A stretch of 64,000 bases of DNA from Bdellovibrionales bacterium Ga0074139 (GCA_001464795.1 LNEB01000007.1:174071-238070), one strand, 5' to 3'; counted from the stretch's first letter, positions 53,995 through 62,153 are shown. Notes: generated by a model from the letters alone, not told the origin. Numbers and translations are program-made.

Positions 53995-54606
53995 ATGAAA
54001 TATATAAGTTTAATTATTCTATTCTTTTCGACCTTGTCCTTTGCTAATGAAACGAAGGACTTTAACATCGCTAAATCAGCCATCAGTGCGGCCAAGGTAT
54101 CTTACATAATCAGCGGAAAACCGATTCCGAAAGAGCTGCAAAAAGCAATTGATGCTTTGGAAATAGCCCCTTTTGTTGGATCCTCTGAAATCACTGGTTA
54201 TGGACTTTGTACACTTAATAACTCACCCAGTTACTGCTCTCAAAATGCTTCTTTGGGTTACGGGATCTGCTCCCTCAAAAATTCACCTTCTTATTGCTCA
54301 ACCAATGGTTCTGTTGGTTACGGAATGTGTTCCCTTCAGCACTCACCAAGCTACTGCTCTACCAACGGAAGTCTGTCTTACGGTCTTTGTGCGACAGCGA
54401 ATTCACCTAGTTATTGCTCAGATTCGGGATCTATAGGATATGGCATTTGCTCGCTGAACAACTCACCTTCTTATTGCTCAACAAATGGCTCAGTCGGCTA
54501 CGGACTCTGTTCTGTGACCAACTCACCAAGCTACTGCTCAACCTCGGGTTCAGTGGATTACGGCATTTGCTCTTTAAATAATTCACCAAGTTACTGTAGA
54601 AATTAA
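53995..54606 (+). CDS. Secreted Cys-rich protein with seven 20-residue tandem repeats
   Basis: A 203-residue protein with signal peptide (LIILFFSTLSFA) and a short helical domain. The C-terminal block (residues 68-203) is seven copies of a 20-residue unit GYGxCSLxNSPSYCSTxGSx, each with two cysteines nine residues apart and a conserved NSPSYC. The repeats differ at codon level, so they are old enough to have diverged but stay under strong protein-level constraint. The pattern suggests a disulfide- or metal-stabilised rod. The chosen ATG matches the signal peptide; TTG 53974 is an alternative. Confidence 0.8.
   Translation: MKYISLIILFFSTLSFANETKDFNIAKSAISAAKVSYIISGKPIPKELQKAIDALEIAPFVGSSEITGYGLCTLNNSPSYCSQNASLGYGICSLKNSPSYCSTNGSVGYGMCSLQHSPSYCSTNGSLSYGLCATANSPSYCSDSGSIGYGICSLNNSPSYCSTNGSVGYGLCSVTNSPSYCSTSGSVDYGICSLNNSPSYCRN
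54196..54603 (+). repeat. Seven 60-bp in-frame tandem repeats
   Basis: Six full 60-base units and one shorter terminal unit encode the Cys-rich block. Each starts with a (G/S/D)YG codon triplet and contains a TCACC(T/A)-AG-TTA/CTACTGC-like stretch coding NSPSYC. Third-base variation between units is frequent. Confidence 0.9.
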
Positions 54607-54629
54607 CAACTTAAATAAAGGAATAACCG

Positions 54630-55001
54630 ATGAAAACAATGATCACGCTTTTAGCACTCACTGTATCAGTCACAGCTTTTGCCAATACTAAAACAATTAA
54701 ATGTTTTGGACCTGTTGGCGGACAAATTTACAGCGTCACAGGAACATTGCAGTTGACTCCGATGCCTGGTGGTCAAATGCAAGCAGTAGGCAGCATTAAG
54801 GTGAATGACAAGAAAACGGCAGTCAAAGTTGGTGGTGGTTATGACAATGTTAAGGGTTTTGAGTACGCAAGCTTGATGCCCCTATCAAAGTCAAATATGA
54901 CTTCGATATATATTAACTTTGGTGATTCTGAAAATAGTGCCAATAGCTATATCGAAACAGCTAAGGACACTTTCCCTTTGAACTGTGGTCAGTCTAAATA
55001 G
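54630..55001 (+). CDS. Hypothetical secreted protein
   Basis: A 123-residue protein with signal peptide (ALTVSVTAFA) and one N-terminal and one C-terminal cysteine that may pair (IKCFG and LNCGQ). The middle is beta-rich with Gly-Gly turns. It starts about 24 bases after the Cys-repeat gene, with AAAGGA upstream, and may share its transcript. No family is recognised. Confidence 0.72.
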   Translation: MKTMITLLALTVSVTAFANTKTIKCFGPVGGQIYSVTGTLQLTPMPGGQMQAVGSIKVNDKKTAVKVGGGYDNVKGFEYASLMPLSKSNMTSIYINFGDSENSANSYIETAKDTFPLNCGQSK

Positions 55002-55025
55002 TTTTTAAAACCGTGAACGGGTATA

Positions 55026-55059
55026 AGCCATTCGAGAGCTGAAGATCTCTCGAATGGCT
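55026..55059. repeat. 13-bp perfect inverted repeat upstream of RAYT 2
   Basis: Arms AGCCATTCGAGAG and CTCTCGAATGGCT flank an 8-base spacer. It lies 24 bases after the secreted-protein stop and about 70 before the REP pair of the second RAYT. No T-run follows, so it is not a standard terminator. It could be a boundary of the RAYT-containing insert or a 3' stabilising hairpin. Confidence 0.65.
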
Positions 55060-55131
55060 GAATCCTCACGTCCGAGCCCTTCTTTATGTTCGGTGATCGA
55101 CCAGGACTTGCCGTTGCTCCCTTCATTTTTC

Positions 55132-55182
55132 GGGCACCGCCCCAAAGCTTTTTTGCATCACACCCGTCTAACGGGGCGGTGC
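55132..55182. repeat. Inverted REP pair upstream of RAYT 2
   Basis: GGGCACCGCCCC (55132-55143) and GGGGCGGTGC (55173-55182) are inverse copies, the right one ending two bases before the ATG of the transposase. It mirrors the pair before RAYT 1 in order and orientation, with a shorter spacer. Confidence 0.75.
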
Positions 55183-55184
55183 AG

Positions 55185-55766
55185 ATGTCAAAGGTACGTA
55201 AATCAAAACAGTTATCACTTTTCAAAGAACGTAAAACAAAAAATGATCATGGTGGTAGCCTTGCTGTAAACAAGCGTCGATCCAAAAGACCCCTGAACCT
55301 TAGACAAAGCCATCACATCACGATGAAATCCAATCATGCCGTTGGACCACGGTCACTCTTCAGATATAAGAAAATGATCTTAAGCCTCATCAAAAAGAAC
55401 TCAAAAAAATTCCAAATCAAAGTTTTTGGGTATGCCATTCAAGGCAATCATCTTCACCTGCTTGTTAAAGCTCAAACAAAAGAAGGTCTACAAAATTTTT
55501 TCCGAGTGGTGGCAGGACATATGGCACAAAGAATACTAAAAGAACATCCATTGAAACCCCGAACTACGGGCGGTGCCTCCTTAAATCCAAAGGGGTGTCT
55601 GAAGAATCAGCGTAAGTTCTGGAGTTTTTTGCTTTATTCAAGAATCGTGAGCTGGGGCAGAGACTTTAGAAACGTCATTACTTATATTCAGAAAAATACG
55701 CTGGAACTACTGAACATCATTGCCTATCAATCACGAGCTGTTAACAGGAAAAGGAATTCCAGTTAA
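55185..55766 (+). CDS. REP-associated tyrosine transposase (RAYT), copy 2
   Basis: A 193-residue Y1/HUH enzyme, clearly paralogous to the RAYT at 32 kb: HGGSLAVNKRRSKRPLNL, QSHHITMKSNHAVG, the HUH motif in AIQGNHLHLLVKA, FFRVVAGHMAQRIL, RKFWSFLLYSRIVSWGRD and the catalytic Tyr in TYIQKNTLELL. The ATG directly follows a REP core, and another core lies in frame at 55568, read as TGGAS. Both halves of the catalytic site are intact, so it may be active. An open frame continues upstream through the REP elements but is unlikely to be translated. Confidence 0.88.
   Translation: MSKVRKSKQLSLFKERKTKNDHGGSLAVNKRRSKRPLNLRQSHHITMKSNHAVGPRSLFRYKKMILSLIKKNSKKFQIKVFGYAIQGNHLHLLVKAQTKEGLQNFFRVVAGHMAQRILKEHPLKPRTTGGASLNPKGCLKNQRKFWSFLLYSRIVSWGRDFRNVITYIQKNTLELLNIIAYQSRAVNRKRNSS
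55568..55577. repeat. In-frame REP core inside RAYT 2
   Basis: GGGCGGTGCC lies in the segment between the HUH region and the FWSF motif, the same homologous place as the internal core in RAYT 1. Confidence 0.7.
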
Positions 55767-55811
55767 CCAGTTAAATTGACAGGTTTATTGATCAAGCTTT
55801 AAACTTTCGAA

Positions 55812-56732
55812 ATGAATTCTTTCAATTTATGTTTCAAATGTTTGCTGCTTATCTTTTTAAACGTATCAGTCTCTCTGGCAAAAACAGAAGTAAACGTTGT
55901 CGAAATAAAAAATCTGAAATTCAAAGCTGATAGTTTTTTTGATGATCGAGCTGAAATGTCATCTCAAGAAATTCCTGTATCAGGAAAATATTTACTTTGG
56001 TCCGAAGAAGCTATCAGCCAAGTCAACAATCTGCTCCCCTTGGAAGCTCAAATACCAACCGTTAAAATCAAGCTGATTTTTGAAGCCGAAATTAAGGACT
56101 CAAAAGGGATAGTAAGAAAAACACCAATATCATTGATTGAAAGCTACCAAGAGCCCCAAACACAATCCATCCGCTTAGGCATGGCCGAGTTAATCAATGA
56201 TAAAGAATCATTTCAACTGACTGTAGCCCACGAATACGCACACCTTGTATTCGAAAACGTCAGCCGGCAAGCCAAGACCACGGCTAAAGATGATCATCAT
56301 ATCAAATTTTGGCCCAAATCTATTTACGAAGGCACGGCTGACTTGCTTATGGGTCTTGCATTAAAATCAGATTTAACAGCTAGCAGAAAGAACTGGTCTT
56401 CAAAAAACTTACAGCAATTTAAAAATCTAAAGGAAGCTCAGACAGCACCTAACGACACTGTTATTCAAGCTCGTGCAGTCTTCACAGAAATGAAGCTGAT
56501 TCCCACCTACCCGATTTACTCTGATTGGCTGGAAAAAGTAGAGCGATTTATTCGTGCGTCGGGTGGTGTAGATCCTTATGCAGAAGGTCGATGGCTAGCA
56601 GGTTCTTTACTTAAAAAATTTAAAAATCAAGAGGGCCAAAAGAAACTTGTTTTAGAACTACTCAAGCGAGCTCGCTCGGGACAGGTCGTTAGTGACATTC
56701 AAAAGTTTCATGATGAGTTAGTTACAAAATAG
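55812..56732 (+). CDS. Secreted gluzincin-like metalloprotease
   Basis: A 306-residue exported protein (signal peptide LLIFLNVSVSLA). The helix LTVAHEYAHLVFENV is an HExxH zinc site, and about 35-40 residues downstream IYEGTADLLMG offers the glutamate third ligand and the conserved EGxAD motif of gluzincin-type peptidases. It should be an active periplasmic or secreted peptidase. It shares only the HExxH character with the protein at 49.7 kb. The ribosome binding site is weak. It is a single gene. Confidence 0.82.
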   Translation: MNSFNLCFKCLLLIFLNVSVSLAKTEVNVVEIKNLKFKADSFFDDRAEMSSQEIPVSGKYLLWSEEAISQVNNLLPLEAQIPTVKIKLIFEAEIKDSKGIVRKTPISLIESYQEPQTQSIRLGMAELINDKESFQLTVAHEYAHLVFENVSRQAKTTAKDDHHIKFWPKSIYEGTADLLMGLALKSDLTASRKNWSSKNLQQFKNLKEAQTAPNDTVIQARAVFTEMKLIPTYPIYSDWLEKVERFIRASGGVDPYAEGRWLAGSLLKKFKNQEGQKKLVLELLKRARSGQVVSDIQKFHDELVTK

Positions 56733-56853
56733 AATTGAAATTATTATATCTCTATTAATTGATATGCATTTTGTGAATAGCAGAAATTCTAATTGTGAAT
56801 TTGTAAATAAACAAAAAAATGTTATTTGTTTAAAACCTTGAAGGAGGTTCAAT

Positions 56854-57294
56854 ATGAAATCACAAATATCACTTTTTGTTTTAACTTTAGCATTAATTAT
56901 AAATCCAGCCCAAGCCGGTGGACCTGTCGAACACTGTATCACAATTGATTCCATCAATTTGGTTACTACTTCGATACCAGCTAAGACAGGGCAAAACTTT
57001 CTACCGATAACTTTAGACCACGAAACACTTCGTTGTCCGGGCCTTAATTCCAATGGGCCTAGATCAAAAGTACAGTACCTGGCCTTAAATATTCCACGAA
57101 ACGTGATTGAAAACCAAGCTTGGGAACACGTTGAAATCATAACTTTTGATCACAGGGGTCAAATCAATTACCAACGTAGAATGTTTCTAGGTGATTTATT
57201 CTCTAATCAAAACATGCGACCCTTGTTTTCACTTAATACAAAAAGAATTCAGATGCGATTTGTAAACTTTAAAACATTGACCCTTAATTTGTAA
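56854..57294 (+). CDS. Hypothetical secreted protein
   Basis: A 146-residue exported protein with signal peptide (FVLTLALIINPAQA) followed by GGPVEHC. A strong AAGGAGG site is 8 bases upstream. Two cysteines in the mature part. The signal peptide and GGP start resemble those of the split gene at 61.8 kb. No family is recognised. A perfect hairpin lies between its stop and the LysR gene. Confidence 0.75.
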   Translation: MKSQISLFVLTLALIINPAQAGGPVEHCITIDSINLVTTSIPAKTGQNFLPITLDHETLRCPGLNSNGPRSKVQYLALNIPRNVIENQAWEHVEIITFDHRGQINYQRRMFLGDLFSNQNMRPLFSLNTKRIQMRFVNFKTLTLNL

Positions 57295-57304
57295 TTCAAT
57301 TGAA

Positions 57305-57335
57305 CTGAGCATGAATATCAGGTATTCATGCTCAG
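57305..57335. promoter_or_regulatory. 13-bp inverted repeat between a secreted-protein gene and a LysR gene
   Basis: Arms CTGAGCATGAATA and TATTCATGCTCAG are perfect, with a 5-base loop, ending 3 bases before the LysR start codon. There is no T-run. It may be an autoregulatory site for the LysR protein, a terminator of the upstream gene, or an mRNA hairpin that limits access to the start codon, since no ribosome binding site is otherwise visible. Confidence 0.6.
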
Positions 57336-57338
57336 CAT

Positions 57339-58205
57339 ATGACTAAAGTTTACCGAATTGATACCTATAAGTATGTGGATGCATTTCAAAAGGAAATTAC
57401 TTATTTTTTAACTGTAGCTGAGATTTTAAATATCTCCAAAGCTGCAGAGCTTTTAAGAATTCAGCAATCAGGGCTCTCTAGGGCTATTCAAAGACTTGAA
57501 TCGGATCTTGGGCAAAAGCTATTTCAAAGAAAAAATATCGGCCTTGTTTTAACCCCACAGGGACAGCGATTTTACAAAGCTGTTAAAGACACAAAACTGA
57601 AATGGGAAGAAAACTTTAATCACCTTTTAAATGACTCAGACAAACCCATTGGTAGGATTCGAATAGGTCTTCACTCATCATTTGGACAAATATACCTTCC
57701 TAAGATTATTCGTTCGGTAGGTGAAAAATTTCCACAACTAGAACTTGATGTTTTTGACCAAGCCTCATTTCAAACAACACGTAAAATACTTGATAATGAA
57801 ATCGATTTTGGAATCGTCGTTTCTCAGATCAAAAGTCCAGAACTCATTCAAAAAAATATTGGTTCCGATCATCTATCAGCTTATCAGACCCAGAGCTCTA
57901 AAATCCTAACACACTTACTGATTAACCCTGATACCCAAATATCAAACACTGTTTTGAAAAAGTATGGACAATTAAAAAAAATTCAAATCAAAAATTATGA
58001 CCTTATGGCAAAGACAGTATCAGAAAATTTTTTCGCTATCGCTTTGTTGCCAGAATCTGTTGCTAGTCATTATCCTAAACTTTTAGCTTCAGGATTACCT
58101 ATTGCAAGAGTTCAAATCTCTCTTATTTGTCATAAGGATAAAATTAAATCTGCAGCCATGAAGTCAATTTTTGATGTTATTCTTGGTGCCTGTCGAAATG
58201 GATAA
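57339..58205 (+). CDS. LysR-family transcriptional regulator
   Basis: The N-terminal winged helix (about 15-80) is clear: ITYFLTVAEILNISKAAELLRIQQSGLSRAIQRLESDLGQKLFQRK, given here as motif positions in the usual LysR register, with GLVLTPQGQRFY after it. Residues ~95-285 form the effector-binding domain, starting IRIGLHSSFGQIYLP. At 288 residues it is full length. The neighbouring operon is not recognisable, so the effector is unknown. Confidence 0.92.
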   Translation: MTKVYRIDTYKYVDAFQKEITYFLTVAEILNISKAAELLRIQQSGLSRAIQRLESDLGQKLFQRKNIGLVLTPQGQRFYKAVKDTKLKWEENFNHLLNDSDKPIGRIRIGLHSSFGQIYLPKIIRSVGEKFPQLELDVFDQASFQTTRKILDNEIDFGIVVSQIKSPELIQKNIGSDHLSAYQTQSSKILTHLLINPDTQISNTVLKKYGQLKKIQIKNYDLMAKTVSENFFAIALLPESVASHYPKLLASGLPIARVQISLICHKDKIKSAAMKSIFDVILGACRNG

Positions 58206-58235
58206 AGAAATCGCAAGTAAAATATTGATCCTCAA

Positions 58236-58646
58236 TTATAGTCGACTAGCAGAGACCTCACCCCTCACTTGAATGGCTGAAGCTGTCACTTCCACATTAA
58301 ATAATATTTGCAAAGTTGAGGAACGAACACCAGGCCTGAAGGGTACAAAAGATCCATCTTGAGTTATCGCCCTTGGGGTTGAGCTAATTTTTAAAATACA
58401 TTTATAAAGGTTACTTCGATTTTGAGTAGGAAAACACTCGGATGTTGATACGCTTAGAATACCTTTTCCTTGGCTTGTGAATGAGCTCAACATAGCGGAT
58501 GCAATAGCAGAATTCACTTTTTCACCCGTGTTGAGTTTAGGATTGACATTCACGAGTGCTTCGAGTGCCACCTGTCCGATTTCCGCTGGGTTCGCTTGAG
58601 CAAACCAAGCAAAAGAAGAAATAAGAATTGATAAAAAAAACTTCAT
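58236..58646 (-). CDS. Hypothetical secreted protein
   Basis: A 136-residue exported protein (signal peptide SILISSFAWFAQA). The mature part has two cysteines (SECFPTQ and YKCILK) and beta-strand character towards the end, with Ser/Thr-rich turns. It lies just downstream of the next minus-strand gene, 23 bases apart, and could be co-transcribed with it. No family is recognised. Confidence 0.72.
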   Translation of the reverse strand: MKFFLSILISSFAWFAQANPAEIGQVALEALVNVNPKLNTGEKVNSAIASAMLSSFTSQGKGILSVSTSECFPTQNRSNLYKCILKISSTPRAITQDGSFVPFRPGVRSSTLQILFNVEVTASAIQVRGEVSASRL

Positions 58647-58669
58647 TCAAACCCCCATTAAAAATGTGA

Positions 58670-59182
58670 CTACTCTGTTTGAGTGCTTGTCAGGTTTGAT
58701 TTCTTCTCAAAACACTGGACATGACCCATTCGTTGGTATCGACCGCGGCGAGTGTCCACAATTTGTACTTTTCCGTCAACACCAATCTCAGCAGCCAAGG
58801 GGCTTAAATAAACACTTTTTTGATTTATTTTAAAGACACCGAATTGATACCCCGTTAAATACTGACACAAAAGATTTCGCTGGAAGCTTTCGATGTCACG
58901 AGCCTCTGCTTTAACAATGGGTAAAACCTGGTCAAAACCTCCACGCAGACCACGTACAAGCACCTCAGGATTTTGAATCGTGGCATGCTCCGTCTGATCA
59001 GAGAACTGTCCCTTTTGGATCTGAGACCTAGCAATGATAATAGCTTCATAAAAGCGTCCCTGATGCTGTAAAGGAAACAGGCGCTCGATCTCGACTTTAT
59101 TCAAAGTGGTATCGGATGCTACAACCACACTCGGCAGCAATAAGGCACAAATACTTAACAGTAATGATATTAGATATTTCAT
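58670..59182 (-). CDS. Hypothetical secreted protein
   Basis: A 170-residue exported protein from the chosen ATG (signal peptide MKYLISLLLSICALLLPSVV). Two later cysteines (LCQYL, VQCFE) could pair. The motif RGLRGGFDQVLPIV and the basic RRGRYQRMGH stretch near the end are unrecognised. Upstream in-frame codons (to 59245) would add 21 residues without signal character. Probably in one transcript with the 58236 gene. Confidence 0.68.
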   Translation of the reverse strand: MKYLISLLLSICALLLPSVVVASDTTLNKVEIERLFPLQHQGRFYEAIIIARSQIQKGQFSDQTEHATIQNPEVLVRGLRGGFDQVLPIVKAEARDIESFQRNLLCQYLTGYQFGVFKINQKSVYLSPLAAEIGVDGKVQIVDTRRGRYQRMGHVQCFEKKSNLTSTQTE

Positions 59183-59364
59183 ATTATTTAAAAACTCCAT
59201 TTGTTTAATAGTCAGAACAAATTTGGAGTGCGAATTAAGGGCCATAGCTCAATATTAGCTATATTCATATTCAAGCTTAATCAGTGTCTGAGGAATCGAC
59301 AAATTGCCCTGAATAGTATAATCAACATTGGCACTATGTAAAACTCCGATACAACTTTTTTATT

Positions 59365-59416
59365 TAAGTTCTGGAGTTTTTAGCTTTATTCTAGAATCGT
59401 GAATTGGGGCAGAGAC
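59365..59416 (+). pseudogene. 52-bp remnant of a RAYT transposase
   Basis: This 52-base stretch matches bases 55613-55664 of RAYT 2 at 48 of 52 positions with no gap (my hand count). It corresponds to the KFWSFLLYSRIVSWGRD region, but the reading frame is broken by a TAG after KFWSF. Nothing else of the gene remains around it. It marks a past RAYT insertion or a local copy/deletion event. Confidence 0.85.
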
Positions 59417-59422
59417 AAGTAA

Positions 59423-59941
59423 TCAATAAAACCAATTGTGTGCCAAGAAAAAACTAAAAGTCAAAACAACTGCAGGTGTCGGTACACTTTCGGCAATTAA
59501 AAATTGTTTTCGGCTGGTCACGGAAAAAAAAGAGGTGGTTTCAGAAAATCGAGCCACAATTCTTTTATTTTCTAACAAGTCAAAACGAAATCTAAAAAGA
59601 CCATGTCTTACAAATTCATAGATCCCAGAATCAGTGTGAATTTTCAAAGTTTTATGAAAGCGAACTGTTGTTGTCTGAGCCACAACTTCATTTTTTTCGT
59701 TGAGCAGGCTAATTTCATTTTCATTGTTAGGTAATAATTTACGTTTGGCTAAAAATTTTTGACCCTCGATAATGAGTGATAGGTCTGTTTGAAAACTATC
59801 ACCTAATTGATCAGATATTAGTGCATTTTCAGTCTTCCACATTTTAGCAACAGGGTAATGAATTGTACCGATGAGCGTGTCCGTTGGATCAGTGATTTGA
59901 ACCTCTTTTAAAGACAATCGAACAGCTTTTAAATTTCTCAT
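59423..59941 (-). CDS. Possible tubby/LURP-one-like protein
   Basis: A 172-residue protein without signal peptide. Alternating strands, paired I-D/G turns (TDPTDTLIGTIHY, DQLGDSFQTDLS) and a hydrophobic C-terminal segment (PAVVLTFSFFLAHNWFY) resemble the tubby C-terminal-like (LURP-one/scramblase) fold. This is a pattern match only. The stop lies 7 bases from the RAYT remnant on the other strand. Confidence 0.55.
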   Translation of the reverse strand: MRNLKAVRLSLKEVQITDPTDTLIGTIHYPVAKMWKTENALISDQLGDSFQTDLSLIIEGQKFLAKRKLLPNNENEISLLNEKNEVVAQTTTVRFHKTLKIHTDSGIYEFVRHGLFRFRFDLLENKRIVARFSETTSFFSVTSRKQFLIAESVPTPAVVLTFSFFLAHNWFY

Positions 59942-60068
59942 TTGTTAACTCTAATGACTTTAATGGCTGCTTGTACAGTTCCCTGACACCTGAATTAGCG
60001 TTAAAGCGAATAAAACTAGCAATGGCTCTTGGCATAAGCATCGCATTTGAAATCAGTTGAGGTGACCT

Positions 60069-60929
60069 ATGAAACTAAGCCTAACTTTATCCATTGGACT
60101 ATTGTTAACCGGCCATTTGGGCTTCAGTATGACCTGTGGTGAAACAGTTCGAGGCTCAGAAGAGGTTCAAAATTTAAACAGAATACTTGATCAAGATTTC
60201 AGATCAGTTCCCCTCAAAGATCCTCTCAAACATTCATTACTTGAATACACTTTTGAAATCAGAACCCATGTCAATTCACGGGAAAATCCTGAATTAAAAC
60301 CATTACCTGTGAAAGTTAATAACGAAGGCACTGTAAGCGGAGTCACTTTTAAACTTATTACAGATGATGTCACGCCTCAATCCTTACACCTCGTTAAGAT
60401 TTTACCGGGCGGTCAGCCTGAGGTTGTTACTAAAAATGTGGCCCCTCGTTCACAATTGATTCAAACAGACAAAGGACTTTTTCTTTTTGAGGGTGAATCT
60501 GCGGTCAGCGTGCAAGATGGAATGACGGTTCAAGATGTTAATGTTAAACAAATTTTGGTATCGAAAGTAAAAAAATCAGTGACAATGAAAAATGTTGGGC
60601 AGATTTATGCAGAAAATTTTGGGACTGCTCAGCTCAGGTCCGTTGGAAATTATGTATTCTTGCTAGAAAAGGATCTTCTTTACCTTTTAAAGCCCACCGA
60701 ACAGGGAGTTAAGAAGCAGTACTTAAAAAAATTCTCATGGAAAAGTCATAGAGATGACCGAATAGAACTGGCTCAATTTAATATTCAAAAAGTTTCAATA
60801 GATGGAAAAGTGGATTTAGTCTTTGATGTTCTGGTTTCCCACGTGGGACTTATCTCCCATCAAAGCCCCGCGCTACGTCAAACTCTGAATCGTCAAGAGC
60901 ACACTATTGATTTTGTTCCTTACCAATAG
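60069..60929 (+). CDS. Hypothetical secreted protein
   Basis: A 286-residue exported protein (signal peptide SIGLLLTGHLGFS) with GAGGTG six bases upstream. The mature part is beta-rich with repeated Val-x-Val patterns (VQDGMTVQDVNVKQILV) and only one cysteine. No family is recognised. It stands alone. Confidence 0.75.
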   Translation: MKLSLTLSIGLLLTGHLGFSMTCGETVRGSEEVQNLNRILDQDFRSVPLKDPLKHSLLEYTFEIRTHVNSRENPELKPLPVKVNNEGTVSGVTFKLITDDVTPQSLHLVKILPGGQPEVVTKNVAPRSQLIQTDKGLFLFEGESAVSVQDGMTVQDVNVKQILVSKVKKSVTMKNVGQIYAENFGTAQLRSVGNYVFLLEKDLLYLLKPTEQGVKKQYLKKFSWKSHRDDRIELAQFNIQKVSIDGKVDLVFDVLVSHVGLISHQSPALRQTLNRQEHTIDFVPYQ

Positions 60930-60989
60930 GTTTTTTTTTCAGAAAACTTCAAAAACTCCCAACCTTTACTAGATAAACGATTATTTTTC

Positions 60990-61018
60990 GTTTATAAAAG
61001 AAGTTCGTTCTTATAAAC
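60990..61018. promoter_or_regulatory. A/T-rich inverted repeat before the 61 kb barrel gene
   Basis: GTTTATAAAAGAA and TTCTTATAAAC pair as a near-perfect stem with one bulged base and a 5-base loop, ending about 18 bases before the next start codon. It may be a leader hairpin, a weak terminator of the gene before, or an operator. Confidence 0.4.
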
Positions 61019-61036
61019 AAATCTCAAGGGGTTCTG

Positions 61037-61696
61037 ATGCGTTCACTTCTTTTTGCAATGTTTTGCTTCACACTTTCTTTTTCTCATGCCCAAAATAAAA
61101 TGCCTGTTCAAAAAAATACAATTAAAGCCAACCCAATTTTACAAAAAAATCAATTTTTTACATCTGAGCAACCTGATCGTTTATTAACAAAAGGGATCCG
61201 GTTAGGATTTTCAAAACCTTATTACTCAACGAGTGTGGATTTTTCTGTCAATTCTCCTGGGCTTGTTGTGCAAAATACCGAAGATCCTGGTGTGGATTAC
61301 TCAAATGGCCTCAAACTTGGCTATGCTCAGTTGCCAGTTAAGGCCATTGGCTATATTGCTGATTTTGATTTTCTAGAAGTCAGTATCGGCGATAAATCGG
61401 CTAATCTTGTTCGCCTGGCAGGAAATGTAGCTTTTGCTTTCACCCCCCAATTCAATGTTCATGCAGGATTCAACCGAACAGACCTTGTCAGCAAAGGCGC
61501 AAGCAAATGGGACGCAGGGACTGGGACACAGATTGGTGTCGGCTATCAGTTCACTCGCCAGATGGGGTTTGAGTTTAATTATACCGTTATGAATCTATCC
61601 CAAGAAACTCCCTTTGAATTTATGGGAATCAATGACGAGCTTTCTATCGATTTAAGACTGCGTGGCTACGATCTTAATTTCGTTGCTACTTTTTAG
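61037..61696 (+). CDS. Outer-membrane beta-barrel protein
   Basis: A 219-residue exported protein (signal peptide ending SHAQ). Alternating aromatic/polar strands run through the mature part (GIRLGFSKPYYSTSVDFSV, VHAGFNRTDLVS, IGVGYQFTRQMGFEFNYTVM), ending in ...DLNFVATF with a terminal phenylalanine, the BAM-type signal. It resembles an eight-strand OmpA-like barrel. A good AAGGGG site precedes the ATG. Confidence 0.78.
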   Translation: MRSLLFAMFCFTLSFSHAQNKMPVQKNTIKANPILQKNQFFTSEQPDRLLTKGIRLGFSKPYYSTSVDFSVNSPGLVVQNTEDPGVDYSNGLKLGYAQLPVKAIGYIADFDFLEVSIGDKSANLVRLAGNVAFAFTPQFNVHAGFNRTDLVSKGASKWDAGTGTQIGVGYQFTRQMGFEFNYTVMNLSQETPFEFMGINDELSIDLRLRGYDLNFVATF

Positions 61697-61844
61697 TCTG
61701 CGCGCCCAACTCATTTAGATATTTTCTATTTATATATTCTTAACTGGAATAGTTAATATTCTTTAATAGAATTTTAAAAAAGACCTGAACCCGTTATGTT
61801 GCCGCTAGGCCAAATATGGTCCCATTTAAAAAAGAGGTTCTAAA

Positions 61845-62138
61845 ATGAAAGCCCAGATCATCGTAGCTCTTATGCTCGCATTATCCCTACAATCACTTGC
61901 TGGCGGCCCTTCAGGCGTTGCACCGGTCAGACCATCCACAAGTCTTTTGTGTCAAAGCCCTTTAGCTCAATTACGATTGCCCATTGCAAAAAAGGATTTC
62001 CGCGGTGAAATCGACTTTCCACAGAATGCCGAAATCTTCTTGAAGCTTTTAGATTCCAGGTCGATTCAAAGTCTTAAGACCGCAGGCTTCATAACAGGAA
62101 ATGGACTGACCCCTATCCAATTGTATTCACAGATATAA
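61845..62138 (+). CDS. Secreted protein, 5' part of a probable split gene
   Basis: A 97-residue product with signal peptide (LALSLQSLA followed by GGPSG). It ends at TAA in 62136-62138. The next ORF, starting at 62154, is in the same frame with only five sense codons between, so the two look like one gene interrupted by a nonsense mutation. The mature part has one cysteine (LLCQSP). Confidence 0.6.
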   Translation: MKAQIIVALMLALSLQSLAGGPSGVAPVRPSTSLLCQSPLAQLRLPIAKKDFRGEIDFPQNAEIFLKLLDSRSIQSLKTAGFITGNGLTPIQLYSQI

Positions 62139-62153
62139 GCCGGAGCCAATGTA

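Noticed and set aside
54196..54603. Possible CRISPR-like array in the 60-bp repeats
   Set aside because: The units are in-frame protein repeats with no constant spacer/repeat boundary and vary mainly at third codon positions.
54989..55269. Frames overlapping the REP pair before RAYT 2
   Set aside because: They consist of palindrome sequence read in several frames and include the extension of RAYT 2 upstream of its better-supported ATG.
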